From assembly GCF_021504595.1 (NCBI RefSeq), contig NZ_JACSGT010000001.1, positions 1,860,001 through 1,924,000 of the forward strand: DNA of 64,000 nucleotides, given 5' to 3'. A program made the position numbers and the translations under genes. The stretch's first letter is position 1, and each line of letters begins with the position of its first letter. Positions 8,664-17,500 of the stretch are shown here, piece after piece. The DNA is from Chryseobacterium indicum (lineage in GTDB: Bacteria > Bacteroidota > Bacteroidia > Flavobacteriales > Weeksellaceae). The notes beneath the pieces are model-generated. The model was not told the origin of the DNA, did no database searches, and was given only the letters and a program-made list of their open reading frames with translations.

Positions 8664-9740
8664 ATGAAAAGAATTGTCTCTGTTCATCTTCTGAATGATT
8701 ACAGCGGAAGCCCGAAAGTTCTGATGCAGCTTCTGAAATCCTGGATAAAAAACGGGATGGATGCACATCTTTTTACTTCAGGCGGAAGAAAGGGTTTTTT
8801 GTCTGATATTCCCAAGGTGAAAAATCATCTGTTCTGGTATCGCTTTTCATCCAATGCGCTGATAAGAATTCTCAATTTCTTTCTGAGTCAGTTTTTTCTG
8901 ATGATTAAATTGCTCTTTTTCCTGAAAAAAAGTGATGTTGTTTACATCAATACAGTGCTGCCTTTCGGGGCGGCAATTGCAGGAAAGCTGAGAGGCTGTA
9001 AGATTATTTATCATATCCATGAAACTTCGGTAAAGCCGAAAATATTTAAAAATTTTCTTTTCGGAACGGCAAAAATGACTGCCGCTAAAATTGTTTTTGT
9101 TTCGGAATATCTTCTGAAACAGGAATCTTTAATTAAAAATCAGGAATTGTTATACAATGTTCTGGAAAGCGATTTTACCGAAAAAGCAGACCGTTTCCGA
9201 AATGTGGAAAAAGAAATTCCAGTGGTTTTAATGATCTGTTCTTTAAAAGTTTACAAAGGAGTGGATGAATTTCTGGAATTAGCCAGAAAAAATCCTTCTT
9301 ACATATTCAAACTTGTGGTAAATGCGACGGAAAAGGAAATTCATGAATATTTCAAAGGGAAGGAAATTCCAAAACAGCTTATTATTTATCCTACCCAAAC
9401 CGATACTCATCCTTTTTATCAGGAAGCCGGTATCATTCTTAATCTCTCTCATCCCGATCTTTGGGTAGAAACGTTCGGACTTACGATTCTGGAAGGAATG
9501 CGTTATGGTTTACCCGCTATCGTTGCGCCCATAGGAGGCGTTACAGAACTGGTTGAAGACAATAAAAACGGTTTTTTAATTGATTCTAAAAACACAAATG
9601 AACTTTCTGAAAAATTAAACTACATATTGAACAACCCATCTGTCTATCAATCTTTTAGTGAAGCATCTTACGAGAAAAGCCTTTTGTTTTCTGAAGCCTA
9701 TTTCGAGAGAAAATCTCTACAAATTATTTCCAATTTATAA
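8664..9740 (+). CDS. Glycosyltransferase, GT4 family
   Basis: A 358-residue glycosyltransferase. HLLNDYSGSPKVLMQLL at the N-terminus is the acceptor-side glycine-rich strand. The C-terminal half contains LMICSLKVYKGVDEFLELAR and HPDLWVETFGLTILEGMRYG, with the conserved E-x7-E arrangement. A hydrophobic stretch around residues 65-85 (ILNFFLSQFFLMIKLLFFL) suggests membrane association. It ends the second block of the locus; the gap after it holds the second palindrome. Confidence 0.85.
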   Translation: MKRIVSVHLLNDYSGSPKVLMQLLKSWIKNGMDAHLFTSGGRKGFLSDIPKVKNHLFWYRFSSNALIRILNFFLSQFFLMIKLLFFLKKSDVVYINTVLPFGAAIAGKLRGCKIIYHIHETSVKPKIFKNFLFGTAKMTAAKIVFVSEYLLKQESLIKNQELLYNVLESDFTEKADRFRNVEKEIPVVLMICSLKVYKGVDEFLELARKNPSYIFKLVVNATEKEIHEYFKGKEIPKQLIIYPTQTDTHPFYQEAGIILNLSHPDLWVETFGLTILEGMRYGLPAIVAPIGGVTELVEDNKNGFLIDSKNTNELSEKLNYILNNPSVYQSFSEASYEKSLLFSEAYFERKSLQIISNL

Positions 9741-9746
9741 TCCATT

Positions 9747-9761
9747 TTCCAGATTGTGGAA
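9747..9761. promoter_or_regulatory. Palindromic operator candidate, copy 2 (EPS locus)
   Basis: TTCCAGA-T-TGTGGAA repeats the palindrome at 4324-4338 with one mismatch in the right arm. The surrounding 100 bp also resemble those of copy 1: TCCATTTTCCAGATT, then ATAACTATCTAATTAT (copy 1 has ATAACTAACTGATTAT), then TTTTTTATCATTTGG close to the next gene. Together they look like a duplicated promoter/operator region that starts transcription of the DUF1972 glycosyltransferase and the WecA-like gene. Confidence 0.45.
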
Positions 9762-9867
9762 ATTCAAAACATTTTATTTATATTATAACTATCTAATTAT
9801 CAATTAATTAAAATATTTTTTATCATTTGGAATATTAATGGTCATTACATAATAAAATAAAACAATT

Positions 9868-11079
9868 ATGAAAACCAAAGTGGCAATTATAGGAACTGTA
9901 GGTCTGCCTGCAAAATACGGAGGCTTCGAAACCTTAACTGCTCATCTTGTAGAAGAGCTTTCCGATATGTATGATTTTACTGTATACTGTTCTTCCAAAA
10001 AATACAGCAAAGAAGAGAGAATTAAAAGCTGGAAAGGAGCAAAACTGAAATACCTTCCACTGGACGCAAACGGAATCCAGAGCATTCCTTACGATACATG
10101 GTCTATTTTTCATGCTTTATTCCGAAGTGATGTTCTTCTGATTTTAGGCGTTGCGGGAGCATGGCTTTTACCTTTAGTAAGATTATTCACCAATAAAAGA
10201 ATTATTATTTCCATTGATGGTATCGAATGGAAAAGAGATAAATGGTCCGTTCCCGCAAAATTATATCTGTGGTGGGCAGAAAAACTGGCGGTAAAATTCT
10301 CTCATATTGATATTTCCGACAACGAATCGATTCAGGATTACACTTCTGTACGGTATAAAACGATAAGCCGCGTTATTGAATACGGAGCCGATCATACGAA
10401 AATAAACCATCTTCCATCTGCTGAGAATCTTGAAAAATATCCTTTCCTGAATGAAGAATATGCGGTAAAAGTATGCAGAATTGAACCTGAAAACCATGTG
10501 CATACAATTTTAAAAGTATTCAGCACGCTTCCGGACCGCAAGTTGGTATTGGTAGGCAACTGGAAAAACAGTGAGTACGGTAAAAATCTGAAAGAACAAT
10601 ATTCAGGATTTGAAAATATTCTCCTGTTCGATCCAATTTATGAACAGGAAACCATCGATCTTATCCGCGGAAATGCTTCACTTTACATTCACGGACATTC
10701 TGCGGGAGGAACCAATCCTTCGCTTGTGGAAGCCATGTTTTTAGGTCTGCCGATCATCAGCAACGGCGTTTCTTACAACAGAACGACAACCGAGAATCAG
10801 GCCTTTTATTTCTCCAATGAAAATGAACTCAGAAATATTCTGGAACAGCTAACCGGAAAGGATCTTGAGATTTGTGCCGGAACGATGAAAAAAATAGCGG
10901 AAAGAAGATATACCTGGAAAAGAATTGCAAAAAAATACAGTCAGCTTATAGAAGAAACCTTTACTATCAATGAGAAAACAAATGTAATGCCTGCCATCTC
11001 CGAACTGGACAAAACTATTCTGGAAAAGTATAATGTAGAGCATCTTAAACACATTAAACTATTCAACAACTCTAAATAA
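9868..11079 (+). CDS. DUF1972-type glycosyltransferase (rhamnosyltransferase-like)
   Basis: A 403-residue glycosyltransferase. The N-terminus VAIIGTVGLPAKYGGFETL is the typical start of the DUF1972 domain found before GT4 modules in rhamnosyl- and galactosyltransferases of capsule loci. The C-terminal part has YIHGHSAGGTNPSLVEAMFL as the donor-binding region. Family members commonly add the first sugar after the initiating one. It is transcribed with the WecA-like gene 19 bp downstream, consistent with early steps of repeat-unit assembly. Sugar specificity cannot be read. Confidence 0.88.
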   Translation: MKTKVAIIGTVGLPAKYGGFETLTAHLVEELSDMYDFTVYCSSKKYSKEERIKSWKGAKLKYLPLDANGIQSIPYDTWSIFHALFRSDVLLILGVAGAWLLPLVRLFTNKRIIISIDGIEWKRDKWSVPAKLYLWWAEKLAVKFSHIDISDNESIQDYTSVRYKTISRVIEYGADHTKINHLPSAENLEKYPFLNEEYAVKVCRIEPENHVHTILKVFSTLPDRKLVLVGNWKNSEYGKNLKEQYSGFENILLFDPIYEQETIDLIRGNASLYIHGHSAGGTNPSLVEAMFLGLPIISNGVSYNRTTTENQAFYFSNENELRNILEQLTGKDLEICAGTMKKIAERRYTWKRIAKKYSQLIEETFTINEKTNVMPAISELDKTILEKYNVEHLKHIKLFNNSK

Positions 11080-11098
11080 TCTGCTAAAAACGAAGGCT

Positions 11099-12166
11099 AT
11101 GAAAAACTTTGTAGAACTGTCTATATACGGAATTCTTGCATTTATACTTGCTATGTGCGTCATTCCGCTCATGAGAATGATTGCCCAGAAAATTAAGCTT
11201 GTGGATATTCCTAATGCAAGAAAAGTGCACCAGACTGCTATTCCGCTGATCGGAGGACTTGTGATCGGGCTTGTTGTTTTTTTACTTTTATGGATTTCTG
11301 ATGACAAAAGCTGGAAAGATATTCTTCCGATCATCATTACGTCCTACATTATGCTTTTTGTGGGAACGCTGGATGATAAAACAGACATCAGAGCGATTTA
11401 TAAACTGGGAATACAGATTTGTGTGAGTGTGATTATTGCAACTTCAGGAATCCGGATTACCACTCTTTACGGACTTTTCGGAATCCATGAAATGAATGTT
11501 TATTTTCAGTATATTCTTACAGTACTGATCATTACAACGGCTGTAAATGCTTTTAATTTAATTGACGGAATTGATGGTTTGGCAGGGAGTGTTGCGGGAG
11601 TAGGTTTTGCTTTGTTTTTCGTTATTGCTTTAATTGAAGGACATTTCGGACTGGCAAGAATCGGGTTACTTTTCGTGGGAAGTATTGCTGCTTTTTTACG
11701 GTATAATTTCTCTCTGAAAAATAAAATTTTCTTAGGAAATTCAGGTTCTTTATTTTTAGGATATTTATTAATCTGCTTAGGAATTTATATTACGAAATTC
11801 GACAGAGGTTCGGAAGAGTTTCCTTACGGTATTTTCTTTATCCTTTTTGTATTTACGATTCCTGTGATTGATTCTGTGAGAGTGTATGCAGACAGAATTT
11901 CGAGGGGAAAATCGCCATTCAAGGCAGATAAATCGCACATCCATCATCATCTTTTGCAGTTGGGACTGTCTCACAAAAGAATTACCTTAACTTTTGTAGT
12001 TCTGAATATTGTGACATTTATTGTTCAGTATATGTTCTTCCCGAACTACTCTATTTATACAACGCTTATTTCATTCTTTGTCTTTATATTCATTTTTAAA
12101 ATTATTAAAGTGCTGAATCTTTTCCTTACGTGGAAAAAGAATATTAAAGACATGGAAAATTCATAA
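11099..12166 (+). CDS. WecA/TagO-like polyprenyl-phosphate sugar-1-phosphate transferase
   Basis: A 355-residue integral membrane enzyme of the MraY/WecA family with about 11 helices. Diagnostic motifs are present: VGTLDDKTDIRAIYKLGIQ (aspartate pair), NAFNLIDGIDGLAGS, LGNSGSLFLGYLL and DKSHIHHHLLQLGLSHKR (the histidine-rich HIHHH motif of the WecA branch). It transfers a HexNAc-1-phosphate to undecaprenyl phosphate and so starts repeat-unit synthesis. Being the last gene of the locus and next to the DUF1972 enzyme fits an initiating role. The donor is probably a UDP-HexNAc. Confidence 0.9.
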   Translation: MKNFVELSIYGILAFILAMCVIPLMRMIAQKIKLVDIPNARKVHQTAIPLIGGLVIGLVVFLLLWISDDKSWKDILPIIITSYIMLFVGTLDDKTDIRAIYKLGIQICVSVIIATSGIRITTLYGLFGIHEMNVYFQYILTVLIITTAVNAFNLIDGIDGLAGSVAGVGFALFFVIALIEGHFGLARIGLLFVGSIAAFLRYNFSLKNKIFLGNSGSLFLGYLLICLGIYITKFDRGSEEFPYGIFFILFVFTIPVIDSVRVYADRISRGKSPFKADKSHIHHHLLQLGLSHKRITLTFVVLNIVTFIVQYMFFPNYSIYTTLISFFVFIFIFKIIKVLNLFLTWKKNIKDMENS

Positions 12167-12355
12167 AAATAAATTTTGAGATGATTATCCGATAATTTTA
12201 ACACAAAGTGCGCAAGTTTTTTAGTACTCACAGCTTTTAAGCAGGCAAAAGTACTTCCATAAACTATTCACTAAGCAAAAAACACAAATTTCATATAGAA
12301 ATTACGAATAACATCCAACTTTTATACATCTTTTTTATTTGCCCTTAATAAAAAG

Positions 12356-12392
12356 AATACTCCGGACAGGAATTGTCAGGAGTATTTTTTTA
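12356..12392. terminator. Rho-independent terminator, probably bidirectional
   Basis: AATACTCCgGACA pairs with TGTCaGGAGTATT across a 5-base loop and is followed by TTTTTTTA on the plus strand. It lies between the plus-strand polysaccharide locus and the minus-strand repeat-protein gene. The rest of the 267-bp gap shows no gene. Confidence 0.75.
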
Positions 12393-12433
12393 TATCTGTT
12401 TAAACTGATTGAAAGTTTAACTGTGTTGACTTA

Positions 12434-12844
12434 TTAATTCAGCTTGAAAAAGAAAAATGCAACTGCCGCCCATTCTTTTTTAATTCCGCTTGCATAACCG
12501 ATGGTGGAATGACTGCCGTTTTCTACCGTTCCGTTATCTTTAATATAACCAATGGTTGAGTGACTGCTGTTTTCCACGGTTCCGTCCTTTTTTACGTAGC
12601 CTACGGTAGAACCGCTTTTGTTCTGTATGGTACCGTCACTTTTAATATAACCGATTGTAGAATGGCTGCTGTTTTCGATAGTTCCGCTTCCTGTAATATA
12701 CCCTACTGTGGAATGACTGCTGTTTTCAATGGTTCCATTGCTTTTAATGTATCCTGCTGTGCTGCGGCTTCCCGATTCTATGGTTTGTGCGCTTAAAAGT
12801 GACAAGTTAAACAAAACAGCACCAACGAATAGTGTTTTTTTCAT
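12434..12844 (-). CDS. Secreted 17-residue-repeat protein (beta-flower type)
   Basis: A 136-residue protein with a signal peptide (cleavage after about LLSAQ). The mature part is almost only six 17-residue repeats with the consensus ENSSHSTIGYIKSDGTI; the conserved core is a polar turn, STxGYI and a DGT/NGT turn. Such repeats would make a small closed beta structure, and I recall similar Bacteroidota proteins described as 5-fold beta-flower proteins; that assignment is from memory. The last residues (AAVAFFFFKLN) are hydrophobic, which could cap the fold or anchor it. No function is known to me. It stands alone, with a terminator just downstream. Confidence 0.65.
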   Translation of the reverse strand: MKKTLFVGAVLFNLSLLSAQTIESGSRSTAGYIKSNGTIENSSHSTVGYITGSGTIENSSHSTIGYIKSDGTIQNKSGSTVGYVKKDGTVENSSHSTIGYIKDNGTVENGSHSTIGYASGIKKEWAAVAFFFFKLN

Positions 12845-12948
12845 GGTTTTTAAAATTTTTAAATTCTTCGAAATATAGGAAGTTTTTATTGAAAATGAAA
12901 TACCACAGGAATTTCAGAAGAAAAAATGAAATTATATGCCCATAAGAA

Positions 12949-13179
12949 CTATCTCCAAGAATTCAAAACATACTTTGTAAAATTCATTTCCATATCTTTT
13001 ATTCGGTCTTCTAGAGCTGTAATTCCTTTTGTAAGATATTCCTCTTTTTCAGAATCAGTCAGCGTATGGATTGCATCAAAACCCGGTGCCGGAGTAGAAA
13101 TCGGAACGGATAATTCAATGGTGTCGCCGTTTTCATAAATATAATAGTACCAGTCTTTTTTTTCTAAAAGGTTTTTCAT
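12949..13179 (-). CDS. Hypothetical protein, 76 aa
   Basis: A small acidic protein with no signal peptide or membrane segment. It begins MKNLLEKKDWYYYIYENGD, a beta-hairpin-like stretch, and ends in a charged predicted helix (EKEEYLTKGITALEDRIKDM). It lies in the same direction as the two unknown proteins and the macroglobulin-like gene upstream, with a 61-bp gap. I do not recognise a family. The codon use is like its neighbours, which favours a real gene. Confidence 0.5.
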   Translation of the reverse strand: MKNLLEKKDWYYYIYENGDTIELSVPISTPAPGFDAIHTLTDSEKEEYLTKGITALEDRIKDMEMNFTKYVLNSWR

Positions 13180-13240
13180 GATTATTTTTTATTGGTCTTA
13201 AAACATTAAAATATAATTTCCTTCATTCAGAGCTAATCAT

Positions 13241-13879
13241 CTATGATCTGATTTTTTCAGCCTCTTCAATATTGTATCCAATTCTCTCATCATCTTTTAA
13301 TAAGGAACTGAAAACCTCAAAATATTCCTCAAACCTGTGTTTATCGTAATGAACAATAACCGGAAAAAGCTGGCTTGCCTGATAGTATTTTTTATTTTCC
13401 AAAGCACTTTTCATCGCCTCTGCAATTTCTTTCAACAGCGGTTTGCAGTCTTTTTTCAACAGAAAATCTTTCAGACAGGATTCGAAAAACCTATTTCCGT
13501 AAATGCTTAAGAAATGTTTTACATAAGGATATAACTCCTGTTCTTCTTTTCCATTGAGTGTCGAAATGTATAATGCATCCACGATAACATCATACACATT
13601 ATCTTCATTATAAATTCTGTGAGGTTCAAAGCTGTGCTTTTCATCCCATTTTTCAGAAATGAAACGGTTAAGCTGTTGAAATCCTTCCGGAATTGCCCAT
13701 GCAAGCAAAATAAGCATTGCCTGATAAGAAATGTAGGCATTTTTATGATGAAGCAGAAGTTTCAGCTTTTCGATACGGTTTTCGTCGGTTTTGCCGATGA
13801 GCTGCACTTCTGTAAGATCATAACCTTCTTCGCCATCTTCGCTGTAATAGTACAGCGTATCATATATTTCGTTTTCCAA
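13241..13879 (-). CDS. Hypothetical protein, HEAT-like helical, 212 aa
   Basis: A soluble protein made largely of paired helices; stretches such as ENRIEKLKLLLHHKNAYISY and QAMLILLAWAIPEGFQQLNR look like HEAT-type units. No signal peptide. The same type of small alpha-helical protein is often found as an immunity or adaptor protein in polymorphic-toxin settings, but no toxin gene is visible here. It follows the 224-residue gene by 45 bp and is probably co-transcribed with it. I do not recognise the family. Confidence 0.55.
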   Translation of the reverse strand: MENEIYDTLYYYSEDGEEGYDLTEVQLIGKTDENRIEKLKLLLHHKNAYISYQAMLILLAWAIPEGFQQLNRFISEKWDEKHSFEPHRIYNEDNVYDVIVDALYISTLNGKEEQELYPYVKHFLSIYGNRFFESCLKDFLLKKDCKPLLKEIAEAMKSALENKKYYQASQLFPVIVHYDKHRFEEYFEVFSSLLKDDERIGYNIEEAEKIRS

Positions 13880-13924
13880 TTCTTCTTAATTAAATAATTT
13901 ATTTCAGTTAAAATGTCCGTAATT

Positions 13925-14599
13925 TTAAGAGTTCCAAATCCGGATGTCTTCTAAAAAAAGCATATATCTTCCGGGTTGATATTCGCCGTAGGAAAATAAA
14001 TAAATCAGATCATTTTTCTTAAGATAATATACTTCCAGACCTTTTTCAGAAATGTATTTTTCAATAAAATTATTGATCTGTTTAAAGCTGTTTTCTTCCA
14101 CCATCAGATCAAAACTTTCACGATCTGTCTCCTTTTTTAGTTCTTTTAACGGATGGTCATAAAAATCGATCAACCTGATTTTCTGCCGATTAACTTCAAA
14201 CACTTTGTTCACAGCTTCTCCTTCATCTCCATCAAAGAGAAGCTGCCTGAAATTTTCGGATGATGCATGATAATCAAATGCTCCTCCGAAGATATCAATC
14301 AACAATTTTGCATATTCATCATTTTCGTAATCGAAATTTTTCACCGCCAAATGTCCTAAAGAATACCTTTTGTATAATTCGTTTTCAGAAAAAACAATGT
14401 TATTCTTTACTATTTTTTCATCGATATCAAGTAATTGATTATATATGGAATTATACATGGGAATTTCAGGAGATAATTTTATTATTTCCTCCGTTTTCTG
14501 TATCGCCAGATTAAGGGTATCTCTATACCATTTTCTCATTTTTTCACTGTTCAGGCGGATGTACATTTCATTTGTTTTTTCAGGTCTTTTATGAATCAT
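13925..14599 (-). CDS. Hypothetical protein, 224 aa
   Basis: A soluble, charged protein without signal peptide, with helices in the first half and a mixed C-terminal domain (LEVYYLKKNDLIYLFSYGEY). Its start overlaps the stop of the macroglobulin-like gene by four bases (ATGA), so the two are translationally coupled. That coupling is the main clue to its role: it may assist or be controlled with that envelope protein. No family recognised. Confidence 0.55.
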   Translation of the reverse strand: MIHKRPEKTNEMYIRLNSEKMRKWYRDTLNLAIQKTEEIIKLSPEIPMYNSIYNQLLDIDEKIVKNNIVFSENELYKRYSLGHLAVKNFDYENDEYAKLLIDIFGGAFDYHASSENFRQLLFDGDEGEAVNKVFEVNRQKIRLIDFYDHPLKELKKETDRESFDLMVEENSFKQINNFIEKYISEKGLEVYYLKKNDLIYLFSYGEYQPGRYMLFLEDIRIWNS

Positions 14600-17500
14600 T
14601 CCGAAATCATCACATTACTTCCTTTCGTATGCGCATTCATCTGTGGCGCGTAATAATTCTGAATCGTGGTAATTCCGTTTGAGAATATTCCGGATGCATT
14701 GGCAACGTAATCATACTCAAAAACATACTTTCCTTTCGGCATCTGTTCAATATAAAAATTCGTGGATGCATCTTTGGTCGACTGATAATATCCTAAATTA
14801 TTCTTCCACTGATACCCCGAAAGAACATCCAAAGGTTCAAATCCTGCTGCTCTCATGTCTTTGATGTGAATGAATTCCATCGGTCGGTCTGTATTTAAGA
14901 TCATTCGTACCGTCACTTTATCGCCTACTTTTAACGGAGTTTCCGGAGTGATTTTCTGTAATTCTTCCCCGTTCACGGTTTTTACTTTTCTGTACAGTTC
15001 TTTGGTGACGGACAGGTAATTCTCGGAAGATTTGATCTTATCCAGATCTTCATAATATTGCCAGAACAAACCTCCCTGAACAATTCCTGCGCCTGGTTTT
15101 GTGACGGTAACGGTGGCTAAATTCTTATCTAAAACATCCGATTTCACGGTAGATTTTACATAACCTGTCGCTTCAGTTTGCGGCTGAAGTTCTTTTCCGC
15201 CCCAGATAATGGTTGCTTTATCACTTTCCGAATTCGTCCATGATTTTCCTGAATTTAAAATCGTAAAAATAACTTCTGAAGTTCCTCTTGAGCTTCCCCA
15301 TGAATTCACTTCTTTCTGCGTAACAAGCCAGATTTTCAAATCTTCAATGAATTTCTGATCGTTGGGTTTTAATTTGTTAAATGCTTCCAATGCTCCTGCA
15401 TGATTCACCACTTTCGAGCTGAACCAACCCCAGTCATCAAGATTCTGTTTCCAGTAAACACCCTGCGTTTTTGAATCTACGGAAGTTTCTTTCAGGTAAT
15501 TTAAAAGTTTATCTGAAACCTCTTTTAATCCATAATCGTTCATCAGTGAAGCGGCACGATGCAGTCCGAAGAAGGTAAAATCTGTAATTTTCATCGTTTT
15601 TACTTTCTGTTTTACCAAGGCTTTTAAAGTCGCTCCTTTTCCTTTTAACGGATACTGTTTTTCCCAGTAATTTCGGGTGTCGAGATAATCTAAAGTCCAG
15701 TTATTGATTACATTGTCTTTTCCCTCACTGAGCGAAGTCGAAGTGTATTTTTCAATTTCATTGTCTACGTATTTGATCAGGTTGGAAACCATTTCATTCT
15801 GTTCAGAACTTTGATAATCTTTTACGTTATCTTTCAGCCAGACATTGATTTTTCCTAAATTTTTAAGAATGTACAATGATGTGGAATACGAACTCGGATA
15901 ACCTTTATACCACGAAAATCCTCCATCCGGATTCTGCAGTTTCTCTAAATCTTCCCAATCCTGATGAATTGAATTTTTCATTGAATTGACATCGAAAAGC
16001 AAAGCCAGTTTCGACATCTGTTCTTCTTCATTTTTGCTTTCCAGAACCCACGGTGTTTCTTCCAAAAGCAATTGTTTCAGTTCCTGATTTTTTTCAAGAC
16101 TGGAATTTAATAATCCTTTATTCTGGTATTCTTCGAAAACTGTTTTCAGCTTCGGATTGGCTTTAAAGATTTCTGATGCCAAAACATCGGCAAACCATTT
16201 GTTAAAGATCACATCCGCTGAATTGTTCTGGTCATTTTTCAGGCTCGGAAGCGCAAACATGATCTCCCAAATTGGATTGGTCGTGAGTTCCAGCGTATTG
16301 GAGACATTGGAAATCGTTGTGGAAGTTGCATTTTTAAGGTTTTCGAGTTCAAATGTTTTGGTTTCGCCTTCTTTCACGAAAACCGGAACCGCGTCTGTTA
16401 CGAGCATTCTGTTCGGTAGAACCGCAATGGCTTTCTGTTCCCCATCGGAATATTGTCCTGCTTTCGCCACCACTTTTAAAATAATGGATGAAACATTCTC
16501 CGGAACTTTTATTTTCCATGTCAAGGCTAGATTTCCGTTTTCATTCAGATCAAAGTTCTGAATGTCTGAATTTAAACCAAATTGAGCCGAAATATCTTCA
16601 TTGGTAAATGCATCCAGAATCTGCAAACCTGCCGAACCGTTTAATTTTTTGTTCGTTAGGTTCGATAGCTTGGACTGGAGATTCAGTTCATCTCCTTCTC
16701 TCAAAAATCTCGGGTAGTTTGGCGTTACCGAAAATTCTTTCTGCGTTACGACTTCTTTTTCCAGCGTTCCTGCTTTTCCGTCTTTCGTATGTGCCAAAAA
16801 CATCAGCTTCCATTTTGTCAGTGCTTCCGGAGAAGTGAATTCGAAGCTTACATTGCCTTCGGAATCGGTTCTCAAATCCGGGTAGAAAAATGCGGTTTCG
16901 TTTAGGTTTTGGCGCACAGAAACTTGGGGTAAAATAGCTTCCGTTGGCGGAGATGTTTCTATTTTAGGTGCTTTTACAGGTTCAGGAACAACATTTTGAA
17001 TTATCTCCATTTTATCTTCTGATATTGCCACTTTCATTGCAACATCTTTTCTTGCGCCTTTAGTTGGCGGCGGAGGTGGCGGTGTATATGCCGCTGCTTT
17101 TACACCTTCTACATTAACCATTCCTGTTCTGGTTTCTAAAAGGTTACTTTTGTTATACATCCATAATATACTTCCGTCAAACCAGTCAAAAACAGGAACC
17201 TCAACCTGTTCTCCCGAAAAATAATCCAATCTTTTCTGATAATATTTTTGTCGCAGATAATCTCTCACTTCGTATGATACTGTACTTACAAACGGTGCAT
17301 ATAAAGTGTACCATTCATATCGATTAACAGCAAATTTATCCAAAGACATATCATACATATTCGCTAAAACTTCGGCGTTGATTTTCTCTTTCTCATTTCC
17401 TGAAATTTTTACAGACCATTTTTCTTTTGAATTCGGCTGAATTTTATCTCTGAAAGTAAGGGTTTCAATCGTTAAAGACTTATCGGTATCATCTATATCC

